Source: Paenibacillus woosongensis (GTDB lineage Bacteria; Bacillota; Bacilli; Paenibacillales; Paenibacillaceae). Taken from it: a DNA stretch of 64,000 bases. The notes below the pieces were generated by a model. It saw only the letters and a list, made by a program, of their open reading frames with translations. It searched no databases and was not told the origin of the DNA. The position numbers were made by a program, and so were the translations under genes. Shown piece after piece: positions 45,545-53,006 of this stretch. The DNA is taken from positions 2,976,001-3,040,000 of the forward strand of contig NZ_CP126084.1 of NCBI RefSeq assembly GCF_030122845.1. The letters run 5' to 3'. The stretch's first letter is position 1, and each line of letters opens with the position of its first letter.

Positions 45545-45658
45545 GGATATGGATATGGATATGGATATGGATATGGATATGGATATGGATATGGATATGG
45601 ATATGGATATGGATATGGATATGGATATGGATATGGATATGGATATGGATATGGATAT
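45545..45658 (+). repeat. GGATAT hexanucleotide tract, 19 perfect copies
   Basis: Nineteen uninterrupted copies of GGATAT, then two degenerate TATGCT-like steps. Such tracts change length by slippage, and steps of six keep the reading frame. Confidence 0.95.
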
Positions 45659-45689
45659 GCTTATGCTTATGCCCTCAGCCCGGGATTAA
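45549..45689 (+). CDS. possible 46-residue Met-Asp repeat ORF
   Basis: An ATG at 45549 stands eight bases after AAAAGGA and opens a frame of 18 Met-Asp dipeptides, then MLMLMPSARD and a stop at 45687. The arrangement of a Shine-Dalgarno element just before the tract is suggestive, but the composition is dictated by the hexamer and there is no clear promoter. It may be a chance frame. Confidence 0.25.
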   Translation: MDMDMDMDMDMDMDMDMDMDMDMDMDMDMDMDMDMDMLMLMPSARD

Positions 45690-45765
45690 CCGGAATGCCG
45701 GCTCAAAACCGAAATCAGTGCTTGACCAGAAGACAGATGCGAATGCGTAAAAGCCGGAGTTAAAT

Positions 45766-45956
45766 CTAATGGTTGTGAGCGACGTTATTTGGGTTAACAT
45801 TGGGGTTTACAAAATTTAACGGTTGCCAGCGAACCTATTTCCCGTTTTTTCGTACGCTGAGGGGCTGTCCCGATCGAATAAGCGCGCATACAACCGTTAG
45901 AAAAGAAACCTCCGTTTTTAGGGCCGATTAAACGCTATGACAACCGTTAGCGTAGC
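45766..45956. repeat. four-copy palindromic repeat array, 50-bp spacing (array 2)
   Basis: Two direct copies of CTAAYGGTTGYnAGCG start at 45766 and 45816, and two inverted copies (CAACCGTTAG) start at 45891 and 45941. Copies in each pair are exactly 50 bp apart, as in array 1 at 8151-8333, but the sequence is different. No coding frame. Confidence 0.7.
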
Positions 45957-46043
45957 GTTGCTCCAAACAGATCGCCGTTTGAGGCTAACCCTTTGGTCAT
46001 TCACCGAGTTCTAGGTTGGGCCGGAACTCCTCCAACTTATCTC

Positions 46044-46090
46044 TTGTTATTCGCAAGCTGATGTTTTATATTGACATAATAGTAGGTCAA
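46044..46090 (+). promoter_or_regulatory. promoter and palindromic operator of the broken tetR gene
   Basis: TTGTTA, 17 bases, TATATT gives a good vegetative promoter. It is followed at once by TTGACATAATAGTAGGTCAA, whose ends TTGAC/GTCAA are inverted, a likely autoregulatory operator of the TetR protein. Confidence 0.5.
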
Positions 46091-46113
46091 AAATAAAAGA
46101 GGTGAACGGCGGG

Positions 46114-46262
46114 ATGACTCCACGCACGAAGGAACAAAATGAAGAGATCCGGCTGCGGCGTCTGGTGCAAATTCGTAAAGCCGCTGCCGATGTGTTTCTG
46201 TATAAAGGGCCTTTACTGGAAATCCGCGATGTGGCCGCACAGGCGGGACTCGGCTATGGTAC
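46114..46262 (+). pseudogene. N-terminal fragment of a TetR-family regulator
   Basis: About 50 residues from ATG 46114 (GAGGTG before it). LVQIRKAAADVFLYKGPLLE and IRDVAAQAGLGYGT are the first helices and the turn of a TetR DNA-binding domain. The match stops abruptly at GYGT, where an intact protein would continue with the recognition helix, and sequence of the convergent SRPBCC gene takes over. So the gene was cut by a rearrangement. Confidence 0.75.
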
Positions 46263-46692
46263 GGACAATACCATGCTCCAGCAGCGCCTTTAATGCACAG
46301 AGCACCATTGTAAATCCGCCCATCGCGTCAAGGGCATCCTGTACAGCTTGATCCCCGTCTCCCTTAAATCCAGAGTTCGTAACACTAAGATAGGTTTCGC
46401 TATCGCTGAACGGTGTAAAGACCATTTCCACGGATTGAATATCAGGCGGCGACCAATTCAGCAAAATACGGCGGTTTGCTTCGATTTCCAGCACATCCAC
46501 ATCTGTCCCAACGCCGTACATCTCCCATTCCCAGCGGATGCGCTTGCCGGCCTCCAGCCTTCCGCTGCTCTTCGTAAACCAGAATTTTGTAGTGATTGAA
46601 GGGTCCGCTATTGCCTCAAATACCTCTTCAACCGGACGACGAATCAACATTCCCGTTCGAACAACAGGCGCCTCTTTCATATGCATTCTCAT
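46213..46692 (-). CDS. SRPBCC/AHSA1-type protein with an altered C-terminus
   Basis: 159 residues. AHSA1/START-like fold: RRPVEEVFEAIADPSITTKFW, RIRWEWEMYGVGTDVDVLEIE, VEMVFTPFSDSETYLSVTNSGF and GFTMVLCALKALLEHGI. Such proteins bind small hydrophobic ligands. The usual family ending after LLEHGI is replaced by about 18 residues that are simply the antisense of the tetR fragment, so the fusion point is near 46262 and the fold may lack its last helix end. Several ATG codons (46692, 46686, 46680) follow GGGAGG; the exact start is unsure. Confidence 0.7.
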   Translation of the reverse strand: MRMHMKEAPVVRTGMLIRRPVEEVFEAIADPSITTKFWFTKSSGRLEAGKRIRWEWEMYGVGTDVDVLEIEANRRILLNWSPPDIQSVEMVFTPFSDSETYLSVTNSGFKGDGDQAVQDALDAMGGFTMVLCALKALLEHGIVRTIAESRLCGHIADFQ

Positions 46693-46776
46693 GCTCCTCC
46701 CTTCGGCATTAAAGCTTATATCCAGCCTCCCCGATCCCCTGGCCTGCCATACTCAGCACCCCAGCCAGTTCGGCAG

Positions 46777-47865
46777 TTAAGCCCAAAATTCCCGCAGCGC
46801 CGCCGCGAGTTCGCTTTGTTCATCCGCCTCTATCCAACTGCCGGGAATAAGGAGGTAGCGGCAGGCGCTGCTCTGCAAATAGCTATAGATGATTTGCACG
46901 GCATCGATATCTTCCCGGGTTACCTCGGCAGCATCGCATTCCGTATCTTTCGTGAAATAGCTCAGAATCAAGACTTTGGCTCTCTGTTGCAGCGATTCGA
47001 TATCCGCTGAAGTAGCCACAGAGCATCGCTCACTGTGCAGCACAACGTTCCTCTTAATTAGAAATAGCTTTATCGTATCTTTGTCTAAATGCTCGTAGAC
47101 AAGGATGCTGTGATTCTCTGCCGCGAACTCGATCACTTGCCGTTTGCTTAAGAGCAAATTCACCGCCTCCATGCCGTCCCTGTACTTTGCAGCCTGCTCA
47201 AAATCGAAACGTTCGGCGGCCTCCACCATTTTGCGCTCCATTTCATCATATAAACTTCGATCATTCCCTTGAAGCAGGCCAATGAATCGATCCATGACTT
47301 CATCGAATCGCCGGGCATTTGCGCCGCCAAGACATTTGCCAAGACAGAGGCCAAGCGAATAGTTCAAGCATGGAGTATTTACCGATGCAGCTGCAGGCTT
47401 ATGATTGCAGGCAATTCTGCAGCATTCCTCAATCCTTGCCACGGCATGTTCAAGGCTTTTTCTGCTGGCTGTATAAGGGCCAAAAAAACGAGACCGGTCT
47501 TGACCGCCTTCATCCAGCGTATCTGTAATTTCCAGCCAACGCCAATCGCGCTTTTGCCGCAATACGATGTAACTGTAACCTAGCGGATTTTTCATCTTCC
47601 GATTATACATCGGCTTTATGTCCTGAATGAGCCTGCATTCCAGCATAAACGCTTCAAACTCCGTATCGGTAACGATGTGCTCCAGGTCTTTGACATGGTG
47701 AACCAGCTTCTTCACTTTGGGGGAGTGCGATTTATTGTTGTAAAAATACGATTGAACTCTCTTCTTGAGACTTTTGGATTTGCCAACGTAAATGACCGTT
47801 CCCCGCGAATCTCTCATGAGATATACGCCCGGCGACAGCGGGAGCTCCTGTATTATTGTTTTCAT
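46777..47865 (-). CDS. short UvrC homologue (GIY-YIG nuclease with UVR domain)
   Basis: 362 residues; UvrC itself has about 590. Residues 1-90 are a GIY-YIG domain (SPGVYLMRDSRGTVIYVGKSKSLKKRV); a Cys-rich linker follows (CCRIACNHK, CLNYSLGLCLGKC); residues about 195-235 are the UvrB-binding UVR helix pair (MERKMVEAAERFDFEQAAKYRD). The C-terminal RNase H-like endonuclease and HhH domains are absent. So it makes at most the 3-prime incision, as Cho does, or acts otherwise in repair. The Cys-rich region resembles the iron-sulfur site of UvrC. Confidence 0.85.
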   Translation of the reverse strand: MKTIIQELPLSPGVYLMRDSRGTVIYVGKSKSLKKRVQSYFYNNKSHSPKVKKLVHHVKDLEHIVTDTEFEAFMLECRLIQDIKPMYNRKMKNPLGYSYIVLRQKRDWRWLEITDTLDEGGQDRSRFFGPYTASRKSLEHAVARIEECCRIACNHKPAAASVNTPCLNYSLGLCLGKCLGGANARRFDEVMDRFIGLLQGNDRSLYDEMERKMVEAAERFDFEQAAKYRDGMEAVNLLLSKRQVIEFAAENHSILVYEHLDKDTIKLFLIKRNVVLHSERCSVATSADIESLQQRAKVLILSYFTKDTECDAAEVTREDIDAVQIIYSYLQSSACRYLLIPGSWIEADEQSELAAALREFWA

Positions 47866-48015
47866 TTGAGTGTCGATCCTCTCAACGAATCTATCAAATA
47901 TGGCGAATTCCGCTCAACTCAAAGATACCATACGCACACCAAGAAGCACCACATTCACCGCCAGATCGGAGCTTGATGAACGTGATGCCTTTATATAAAA
48001 AAGCTATAACCTGGA

Positions 48016-48579
48016 TTAACCCCTTTCTGAATAGGGCTGATTGGCTATCATTGCCCCGTATCCGACTGGCGGCCCCAAAATCACGGATTCCCGAATAGGC
48101 GCAACGGCTCGTGCATAATCCTCTGCACGAATGCCATACGCACGCTGCGCCACCTCTGCCGGCAGGAAACGCAGAAAATCCGAGCCATACACAATATCTG
48201 GCGTAGGCTGATCGAAAATCGTAAGCAGGTGGGCATGATCGCTTTCCGCAATAATCCAGTGAAACCAGCCTTTTGGAAACATAGAGACTTGCCCGGGCTT
48301 TAAATGGTACGAAATCAATCTTTGCGTAAATGGATCAAACACGGAGGTAATTACCTCTCCGTGGATAACATATACCAGTTCGTTGACATTTGTATGCCAA
48401 TGCGGCTGGATAATGATGCCTTTCGTTAAATGTACATTGAAAAATCCGGTTTTTATCGCGGGAAGCTGTTCCCCGAATACTTGGGTAATATAATTATGCG
48501 GATCGCGCTGATAGTTTAGTACTTGATTGGAATCCGCCGCCAGGCGCAAATTCGGATTTTGCAGAACGGGATCGATCAT
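48016..48579 (-). CDS. cupin-domain protein
   Basis: 187 residues. Single germin-like cupin: first motif PHWHTNVNELVYVIHGE with two His and the Glu, second motif PGQVSMFPKGWFHWIIAESD with the last His. Metal binding (Mn or Fe) is therefore likely. The fold resembles spherulin or the halves of oxalate decarboxylase, but a single domain does not fix the reaction. No signal peptide. AAGGAGG before ATG 48579. Confidence 0.8.
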   Translation of the reverse strand: MIDPVLQNPNLRLAADSNQVLNYQRDPHNYITQVFGEQLPAIKTGFFNVHLTKGIIIQPHWHTNVNELVYVIHGEVITSVFDPFTQRLISYHLKPGQVSMFPKGWFHWIIAESDHAHLLTIFDQPTPDIVYGSDFLRFLPAEVAQRAYGIRAEDYARAVAPIRESVILGPPVGYGAMIANQPYSERG

Positions 48580-48676
48580 CGTAGCATCCTCCTTGAATGG
48601 GTAAACGTCTATTCAACATATGCCCAGGATGCTCGATTTGCTACAGATGTGCCATGTACGATCTGATACATAAAAA

Positions 48677-48695
48677 GGGCGCCTTCACGGCACCC
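48677..48695 (-). terminator. terminator after the SLH-YusW pseudogene
   Basis: GGGTGCC/GGCGCCC stem, five-base loop, followed on the minus strand by TTTTTATG. Confidence 0.7.
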
Positions 48696-48712
48696 AAGCT
48701 GTACACAAATAA

Positions 48713-49445
48713 TTATTCATCGTCATTGTCTTCGTCATCATCTTCATCGTCGTTGTCGATCTCGAGTTTCAATTGTTTCCCGCTGGAGAATTTAATTTTA
48801 AGCCCCAGCTCTTTGATTTGATCCTTGTTGATATCCAGCGCTGTCATCAGCTTCTCTGCGGCTTCCCTGCTGCTCATGCTGTCCGTTAGGCCAGCTTCGC
48901 CAAGAAGCTTCTCTACATACTGCACAGCTTGCTGGCCTTTGAGCTTTTCCTTGTCTTTTTTGGCGCTGATTTCGACCTCGGCCTGGGCAGCTCCCTTTTT
49001 CTGCTTGTATTCCAGCTGTACTTTTTGCTTCCCTGTCAGCCCGGCCTCAAATTCGAATTCCACAATCCCGCCAGCGTTTTGCTCCGGATTCGGCTTCGCT
49101 TCGGGTCTCTTATCCTCGACCTTATCTTTAGTACCGCTTGTCCAACTGATCTGCATCTTTGAAATGAAGCTGGGTTGCGCTGGATTTCGATTTGGCATCG
49201 CCATCGAGTCCCATCAAACGGACGGCCGTAACGATAGCTTCGACGCGGGTGACTGGCTGGTTCGGACGGAAGGAGCCGTCCTCGAAGCCCTGCAATACTT
49301 TTTTCGATTGCATTTTCGTTATGTATCCCGCAGCCCATTCCGCTTCTTGAATATCTTTAAATTCCCGCGCCAGAATTTGGCCAGATTGTCCGAAGATAAG
49401 AAATCCGGCTAGTAGCAAGCAAAGCAAACCCTTTACATTTTTCAT
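48713..49445 (-). pseudogene. SLH-domain plus YusW-like protein split by a frameshift
   Basis: The first frame starts at ATG 49445 (GAGGAAGG before it) with a signal peptide (LLCLLLAGFLIFGQSG) and one S-layer homology repeat (IQEAEWAAGYITKMQSKKVLQGF...FRPNQPVTRVEAI), and stops at 49128. The second frame, open from 49204 but without a ribosome binding site, holds a YusW-like domain (VEFEFEAGLTGKQKVQLEY, MSSREAAEKLMTALDI) and a run of Asp/Glu. Joined they would make one 240-residue surface protein. A programmed frameshift or a sequencing error are alternatives. A second broken relative lies directly upstream. Confidence 0.7.
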
Positions 49446-49533
49446 GAAGTCCTTCCTCTCGTTTAATCTCAAAGCCCTTCATCTGTTATTACGGAGGCAG
49501 GTGTCTTTTTATGGGGGGGCGCTTCAAATAAAC

Positions 49534-50033
49534 TTAATCATCATCGTCATTATTTTTATCTTCCTTCTTACCGGACTGGGCCGGCTTGTTTGCTTGATGC
49601 GGCTTCTCCCCTTGCCCCTTCGCATTACCGTTGTTTTTGTCATCATTTTTATCGTTGTCTTTGTCCTTTTTCTTATCCTGCGCCTCTGCCTTCTTATTTG
49701 CTTTCTCCTGTTCCTTCCTTTCCTGCCCCTGCTTTTTTTCCTCTGCCTTTATCTGAGCCTTCAAGGGATTTTCGAGTTGGAACTTCAGTTTGCCGCCATT
49801 CGAATATTCAGCCTCGAATTGCAGTTCGAGCCATCCATCCTCTTCTCGATCTTCAGCGCTGATAGCAGCAGGCTTTGCACGGCCTTCCGGTCACTCTGCT
49901 CATTCAAGTCCAATTGCTTCATAAGATTCTCGGCAAAGCTAACGGCTCGATCAGCATATTCCTTTCTGCTGTGCTGCCCTCTTCCTGGACTTTCTTCAGA
50001 ATCTGTTCTAGTGGCCTGTCCATCAATGGTCAT
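49534..50033 (-). pseudogene. second YusW-like gene with frameshift
   Basis: The first part (from about 50033) reads KEYADRAVSFAENLMKQLDL, aligning with the YusW-like helix of the neighbouring gene. The domain continues in another frame as EDGWLELQFEAEYSNGGK and KLKFQLENPLKAQIK, then a very acidic and basic repeat tail (KDKDNDKNDDKNNGNAK). The frame change is near 49800-49870, and the N-terminus also lacks a signal peptide. Probably a decayed tandem paralogue. Confidence 0.65.
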
Positions 50034-50097
50034 CACTTCCTATTACGTGTATATCATCGTGATAAGAGCCCTGGTTCATGAGCTTGGATATGCAAAA

Positions 50098-50125
50098 AAA
50101 GCCCCACGTCGTAGTGAGGCCCTTT
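50098..50125 (-). terminator. terminator of the phosphotransferase gene
   Basis: On the minus strand GGGCCTCAC and GTGGGGC form a stem with one bulge, followed by seven T residues. It overlaps the stop codon. Confidence 0.6.
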
Positions 50126-51137
50126 AAACTTGAATGTAACGCACAAGACTCTCCTTAATCCATTTTCCATGGCGTTCCAGCTGCCGAAGCCCTGCCGATG
50201 TAGAGCGAATCTGCTCTCGCAGCACCTCTGGACCATCGATCCCCTGTAGAAATCGGCTCATAAAATGCAGAAACACATCGATTTGACGCAGCCGCAAAAG
50301 CACCGGGACAGCCTCAAGCTCTTCCCCCGTAAGACGAACCCTACTGCCAAACCCCTGACAGAACCGGTTGACAGCCTCCCGGTCCTTGTCCTCGCCCTGG
50401 CCGAGCAGCCCTGAAATAATGACAGCCGGCTCCATCGCCCGGACATCCTTTGTACAGAACTCGAAATCGAGCAATGCCGTTACCTGCGCCGGATCATCCT
50501 CGCTTACGAGCAGATTGGAATAATTGAGATCTCCGTGGATGAGCTGCTGCGGCAGCTTCTCCAGTCCATCCAGTCTCTCAAGCAGGTCCTGATAGGCTAG
50601 CCCCAGCTCCCCGAGCGGTTCCCGCAAATCCATAAATGACGGAGGCGGCTGCTGGCAAAACTCCAGCACGGCTTCGCGGGTGCATATCGGATAAGACTGA
50701 GGCAATTCATAATACGGCCTGTAAGACGGCTGCATTCCCGGGTCAATTTCCGCCAAACGCGACAGCATTTCTCCAGCCGCTTCTCCGAACGATAGGGCCG
50801 CTGTACTCTCATCACCTTGCAGCCTTGTTCCTTCTATGTATTCAAACATGCATGCATATCGTCCAGTTCCGTCTTCCAGCCGAACCGTCGTCTCTCCGGA
50901 ATTCGTCCGAACGGGCCGCGGAACCCGGTAATTCAATGTGCCCTCGTCGTTCAGCGCTTGCAGCACTATATGCTCGAACCGGATCTTCTCTAAATCCTGG
51001 TGGGTTTCATAGATCCGCAGGACACTGCGGCGCGACCTGCCTTCGACAAAGTAAGTCGTATTATTCCAGCCGCTGGCTCCCTGCTGTATCCTCCCGCTAT
51101 ATTCCGGCGGATACTGTTCTAGTATCGATCTCAGCAT
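50124..51137 (-). CDS. aminoglycoside-phosphotransferase-like kinase
   Basis: 337 residues with the APH/choline kinase fold. N-lobe: GASGWNNTTYFVE and SVLRIYETHQDLEKI (ATP lysine replaced by the Arg of LRIYE). C-lobe: catalytic LIHGDLNYSNLLV and metal-binding LLDFEF. Family members phosphorylate aminoglycosides, homoserine, methylthioribose, sugars or unknown small molecules; the substrate is not predictable here. ATG at 51137 follows AAGGAAAGAG. A single gene with its own terminator. Confidence 0.8.
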   Translation of the reverse strand: MLRSILEQYPPEYSGRIQQGASGWNNTTYFVEGRSRRSVLRIYETHQDLEKIRFEHIVLQALNDEGTLNYRVPRPVRTNSGETTVRLEDGTGRYACMFEYIEGTRLQGDESTAALSFGEAAGEMLSRLAEIDPGMQPSYRPYYELPQSYPICTREAVLEFCQQPPPSFMDLREPLGELGLAYQDLLERLDGLEKLPQQLIHGDLNYSNLLVSEDDPAQVTALLDFEFCTKDVRAMEPAVIISGLLGQGEDKDREAVNRFCQGFGSRVRLTGEELEAVPVLLRLRQIDVFLHFMSRFLQGIDGPEVLREQIRSTSAGLRQLERHGKWIKESLVRYIQV

Positions 51138-51276
51138 ATCTCTTTCCTTTCATCCATAGCTCAACCAGCTTACTTGATTTTGAGTTTTATACTCTCCAAA
51201 AAGATTATACATTATAGTATCCCCTCTATGTTCATTGAATCCTGAGCCTTCATGATTTTTGCCCTTCTGAAACACC

Positions 51277-51319
51277 AAGAAACCCCGCAGCGTCCTACCA
51301 CAGTGCTACCGGGTTTCTT
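51277..51319 (-). terminator. hairpin terminator of the agr-type cassette
   Basis: AAGAAACCC/GGGTTTCTT arms with an additional inner hairpin, 90 bases after agrD. The tail GGTGTTTC is weakly T-rich. Confidence 0.5.
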
Positions 51320-51409
51320 GATTTGCATCGTATGCGTTCAAGTTTTGCATTGCTTTGATTTCCCAACCTTCTTGCATGACAACTAGAAATTTACTGGTAC
51401 CATGCTTAA

Positions 51410-51532
51410 TTATTTGAGCAATTCTTCTGGTGTTTCGCCTTGATAAATGTACAGGAAGCTAGCCGTGGAAACAACAAACGCAGCGAAGAGAGACAACATG
51501 GAAGCACTGGCATAGGCTACTTTTTTCATCAT
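51410..51532 (-). CDS. agrD: AgrD-like cyclic lactone autoinducer precursor
   Basis: 40 residues, found by reading the sequence after agrB. AAGGAGG five bases before ATG 51532 sits inside the last codons of agrB, so the two are coupled. Layout: amphipathic N-terminus (MMKKVAYASASMLSLF), a hydrophobic stretch, the peptide core, and an acidic tail ending PEELLK. Aligned on that tail with Staphylococcus AgrD (Pro at +6, Glu-Leu at +8/+9 after the ring), the ring is Ser-Phe-Leu-Tyr-Ile (residues 25-29), closed by Ser 25 instead of Cys. That would give a lactone, not a thiolactone. An alternative start is the next ATG at 51529. No product is shown, only the sequence pattern. Confidence 0.8.
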   Translation of the reverse strand: MMKKVAYASASMLSLFAAFVVSTASFLYIYQGETPEELLK

Positions 51533-51534
51533 TC

Positions 51535-52050
51535 TCACCTCCTTAGTTTGATTAACAGCATCGACTGGGCAGCAAAGGAAAGGCTAAGTACGGGTGACAT
51601 GATTAGAAAATTGGAGCATACAATCAGCACAGATATCCATTTAAGCAAAGGATAATATTGAACAGGAATACGCGTCTGCTGCTGTATTCTGGATGGGGCA
51701 AAAATGAGGCAAAGCATCGCAGCGATCACATTAAGGATCACCATATTGAAAGCGCTGAGCTCGATGAGGGACAGCATGGTAAATAACGCAGTAGTTGCAA
51801 GCACACATTTCATGCCGGAATTCAGATGGATTCCGCCCGAAACCTGGCGAAGAAGAGCAAATGACACAAGAATAATCAATACTTCATGCGTCCTGCCGGT
51901 AAAAGCCGACAGCAGCAGCGTCAAAGTGATGATCAGCACAGCATTCAACAGCAGGGCGATGGAATACCGCAGAACGGCAATCGAGGCCGGATGATCGGGA
52001 GCGGTTCTCTTGATTTGCACAGCAATTCGATTAGCCATCATATTGATCAT
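51535..52050 (-). CDS. agrB: AgrB-type peptide-processing membrane protease
   Basis: 171 residues with six hydrophobic segments. AgrB cleaves AgrD after the ring and closes it. The catalytic pair is His 75 and Cys 82, in SGGIHLNSGMKC, the same seven-residue spacing as in the Staphylococcus enzyme. I choose ATG 52050 with AAGAAGGATC before it; the open frame to 52134 lies within the preceding gene. Overlaps that gene by 20 bases and contains the ribosome binding site of agrD. Confidence 0.9.
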   Translation of the reverse strand: MINMMANRIAVQIKRTAPDHPASIAVLRYSIALLLNAVLIITLTLLLSAFTGRTHEVLIILVSFALLRQVSGGIHLNSGMKCVLATTALFTMLSLIELSAFNMVILNVIAAMLCLIFAPSRIQQQTRIPVQYYPLLKWISVLIVCSNFLIMSPVLSLSFAAQSMLLIKLRR

Positions 52051-52666
52051 GATCCTTCTTCTCCTTCCTGACCGCATAATATAGAAAAAAGGAGAGCGTA
52101 ATCGAGAAGAATAATAGATTAGACCATATCTCATTCCGGTAAAGGATAATCGTAAAGAAAATGAGCACCATGAAGATGGTAGAGCTGACGATCAAATCCT
52201 CCCGCTTGAACCTGACTTTCTCGAAGTTCCAAGTAAATCCGATGCCAAGCCTGTAAAGCAGCCAGGACACAAGCCCGATTGTAATCGCGCTGGAGGTCTG
52301 CAAAGCATATCCATAAAGTTGAACGCTTTGCGATTCAATAATGGAGTCGAAGACGATACTTACAATCATCGTCTGCAGCAAACTGAAAGCCGTATAACCG
52401 GTAAGCGTAATAACGGCGGCCCCAACCAAGGGCTCTTTAACCACGGTGGCTACAAAAAATATGAACAACATAATATTGGTAATCGGCGCTAAATAATAGA
52501 GGGAAAGCTCGCTGCGCAGTAAGTAGCTTTGCAGCGACATCAGCAGAATAACAAACAAGGCCTGCCAGAAATATGGGAGCGGATTGATTTTGAAGATGGT
52601 CATCATGAGCGCGAATATGCCTAGACCCTCGATCGTTGAGAAAGCCATAAAAGCGAAGGATTCCAT
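52031..52666 (-). CDS. AgrC-like sensor membrane domain without a kinase
   Basis: 211 residues, six or seven hydrophobic segments ending in a charged tail RKEKKDHDQYDG. The length and layout match the N-terminal receptor half of AgrC-type peptide sensors, but the dimerisation and ATPase domains are missing, and the gene ends just where they would start. It is first in the cassette with agrB and agrD. It may sense the peptide and pass the signal to a separate kinase, or assist AgrB; the divergent hybrid kinase is a candidate partner. Function is inferred. Confidence 0.65.
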   Translation of the reverse strand: MESFAFMAFSTIEGLGIFALMMTIFKINPLPYFWQALFVILLMSLQSYLLRSELSLYYLAPITNIMLFIFFVATVVKEPLVGAAVITLTGYTAFSLLQTMIVSIVFDSIIESQSVQLYGYALQTSSAITIGLVSWLLYRLGIGFTWNFEKVRFKREDLIVSSTIFMVLIFFTIILYRNEIWSNLLFFSITLSFFLYYAVRKEKKDHDQYDG

Positions 52667-53006
52667 AAACCGAGATCACCCTTTAGCGATAAACACTTAC
52701 TTATTCGTTTGATAGTCGGTCGCCTTCTGGACCTTACTCAACTCTCTGGAAACCAAATAATATCTTTGGGAAATTATGGTCTATCGAGTTAATAAAAATA
52801 TACGATATCAACATCTATTTTTCAAGTTTATTTTGCTAGAATGCACAGATTTGAGCCGTTATACCCGGAGCTATACTTTTTGTCCTAGTCCTCCACTCTT
52901 ATATTAGCCACAACTTTTTTAACCTTGACGTAATCGTATATCAGCTTATTAAATGTGGATTTATGATATGCTAGGTTAAGAATTAAGCAAACTATGTCGA
53001 AATAGG
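52667..53006. other. divergent promoter region, agr cassette and hybrid kinase
   Basis: AT-rich, 340 bases. On the plus strand TTGACG at 52925 with TATTAA 16 bases later is a modest promoter candidate for the kinase. I could not choose a promoter for the agr side. No operator repeat was recognised. Confidence 0.4.

Larger units (their letters stand above)
45382..46113. other. repeat-rich gene-free region
   Basis: About 730 bases with no conventional gene. It contains a GGATAT hexamer tract, a small open frame inside it, a four-copy palindromic array and the promoter of a broken tetR gene; each is listed separately. Confidence 0.7.

Noticed and set aside
45545..45658. Hexamer tract as a CRISPR array
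   Set aside because: Units are contiguous with no spacers and far too short.
49128..49204. Independent gene starting at 49204
   Set aside because: No ribosome binding site, and its content continues the domain order of the upstream SLH frame; better explained by a frameshift.
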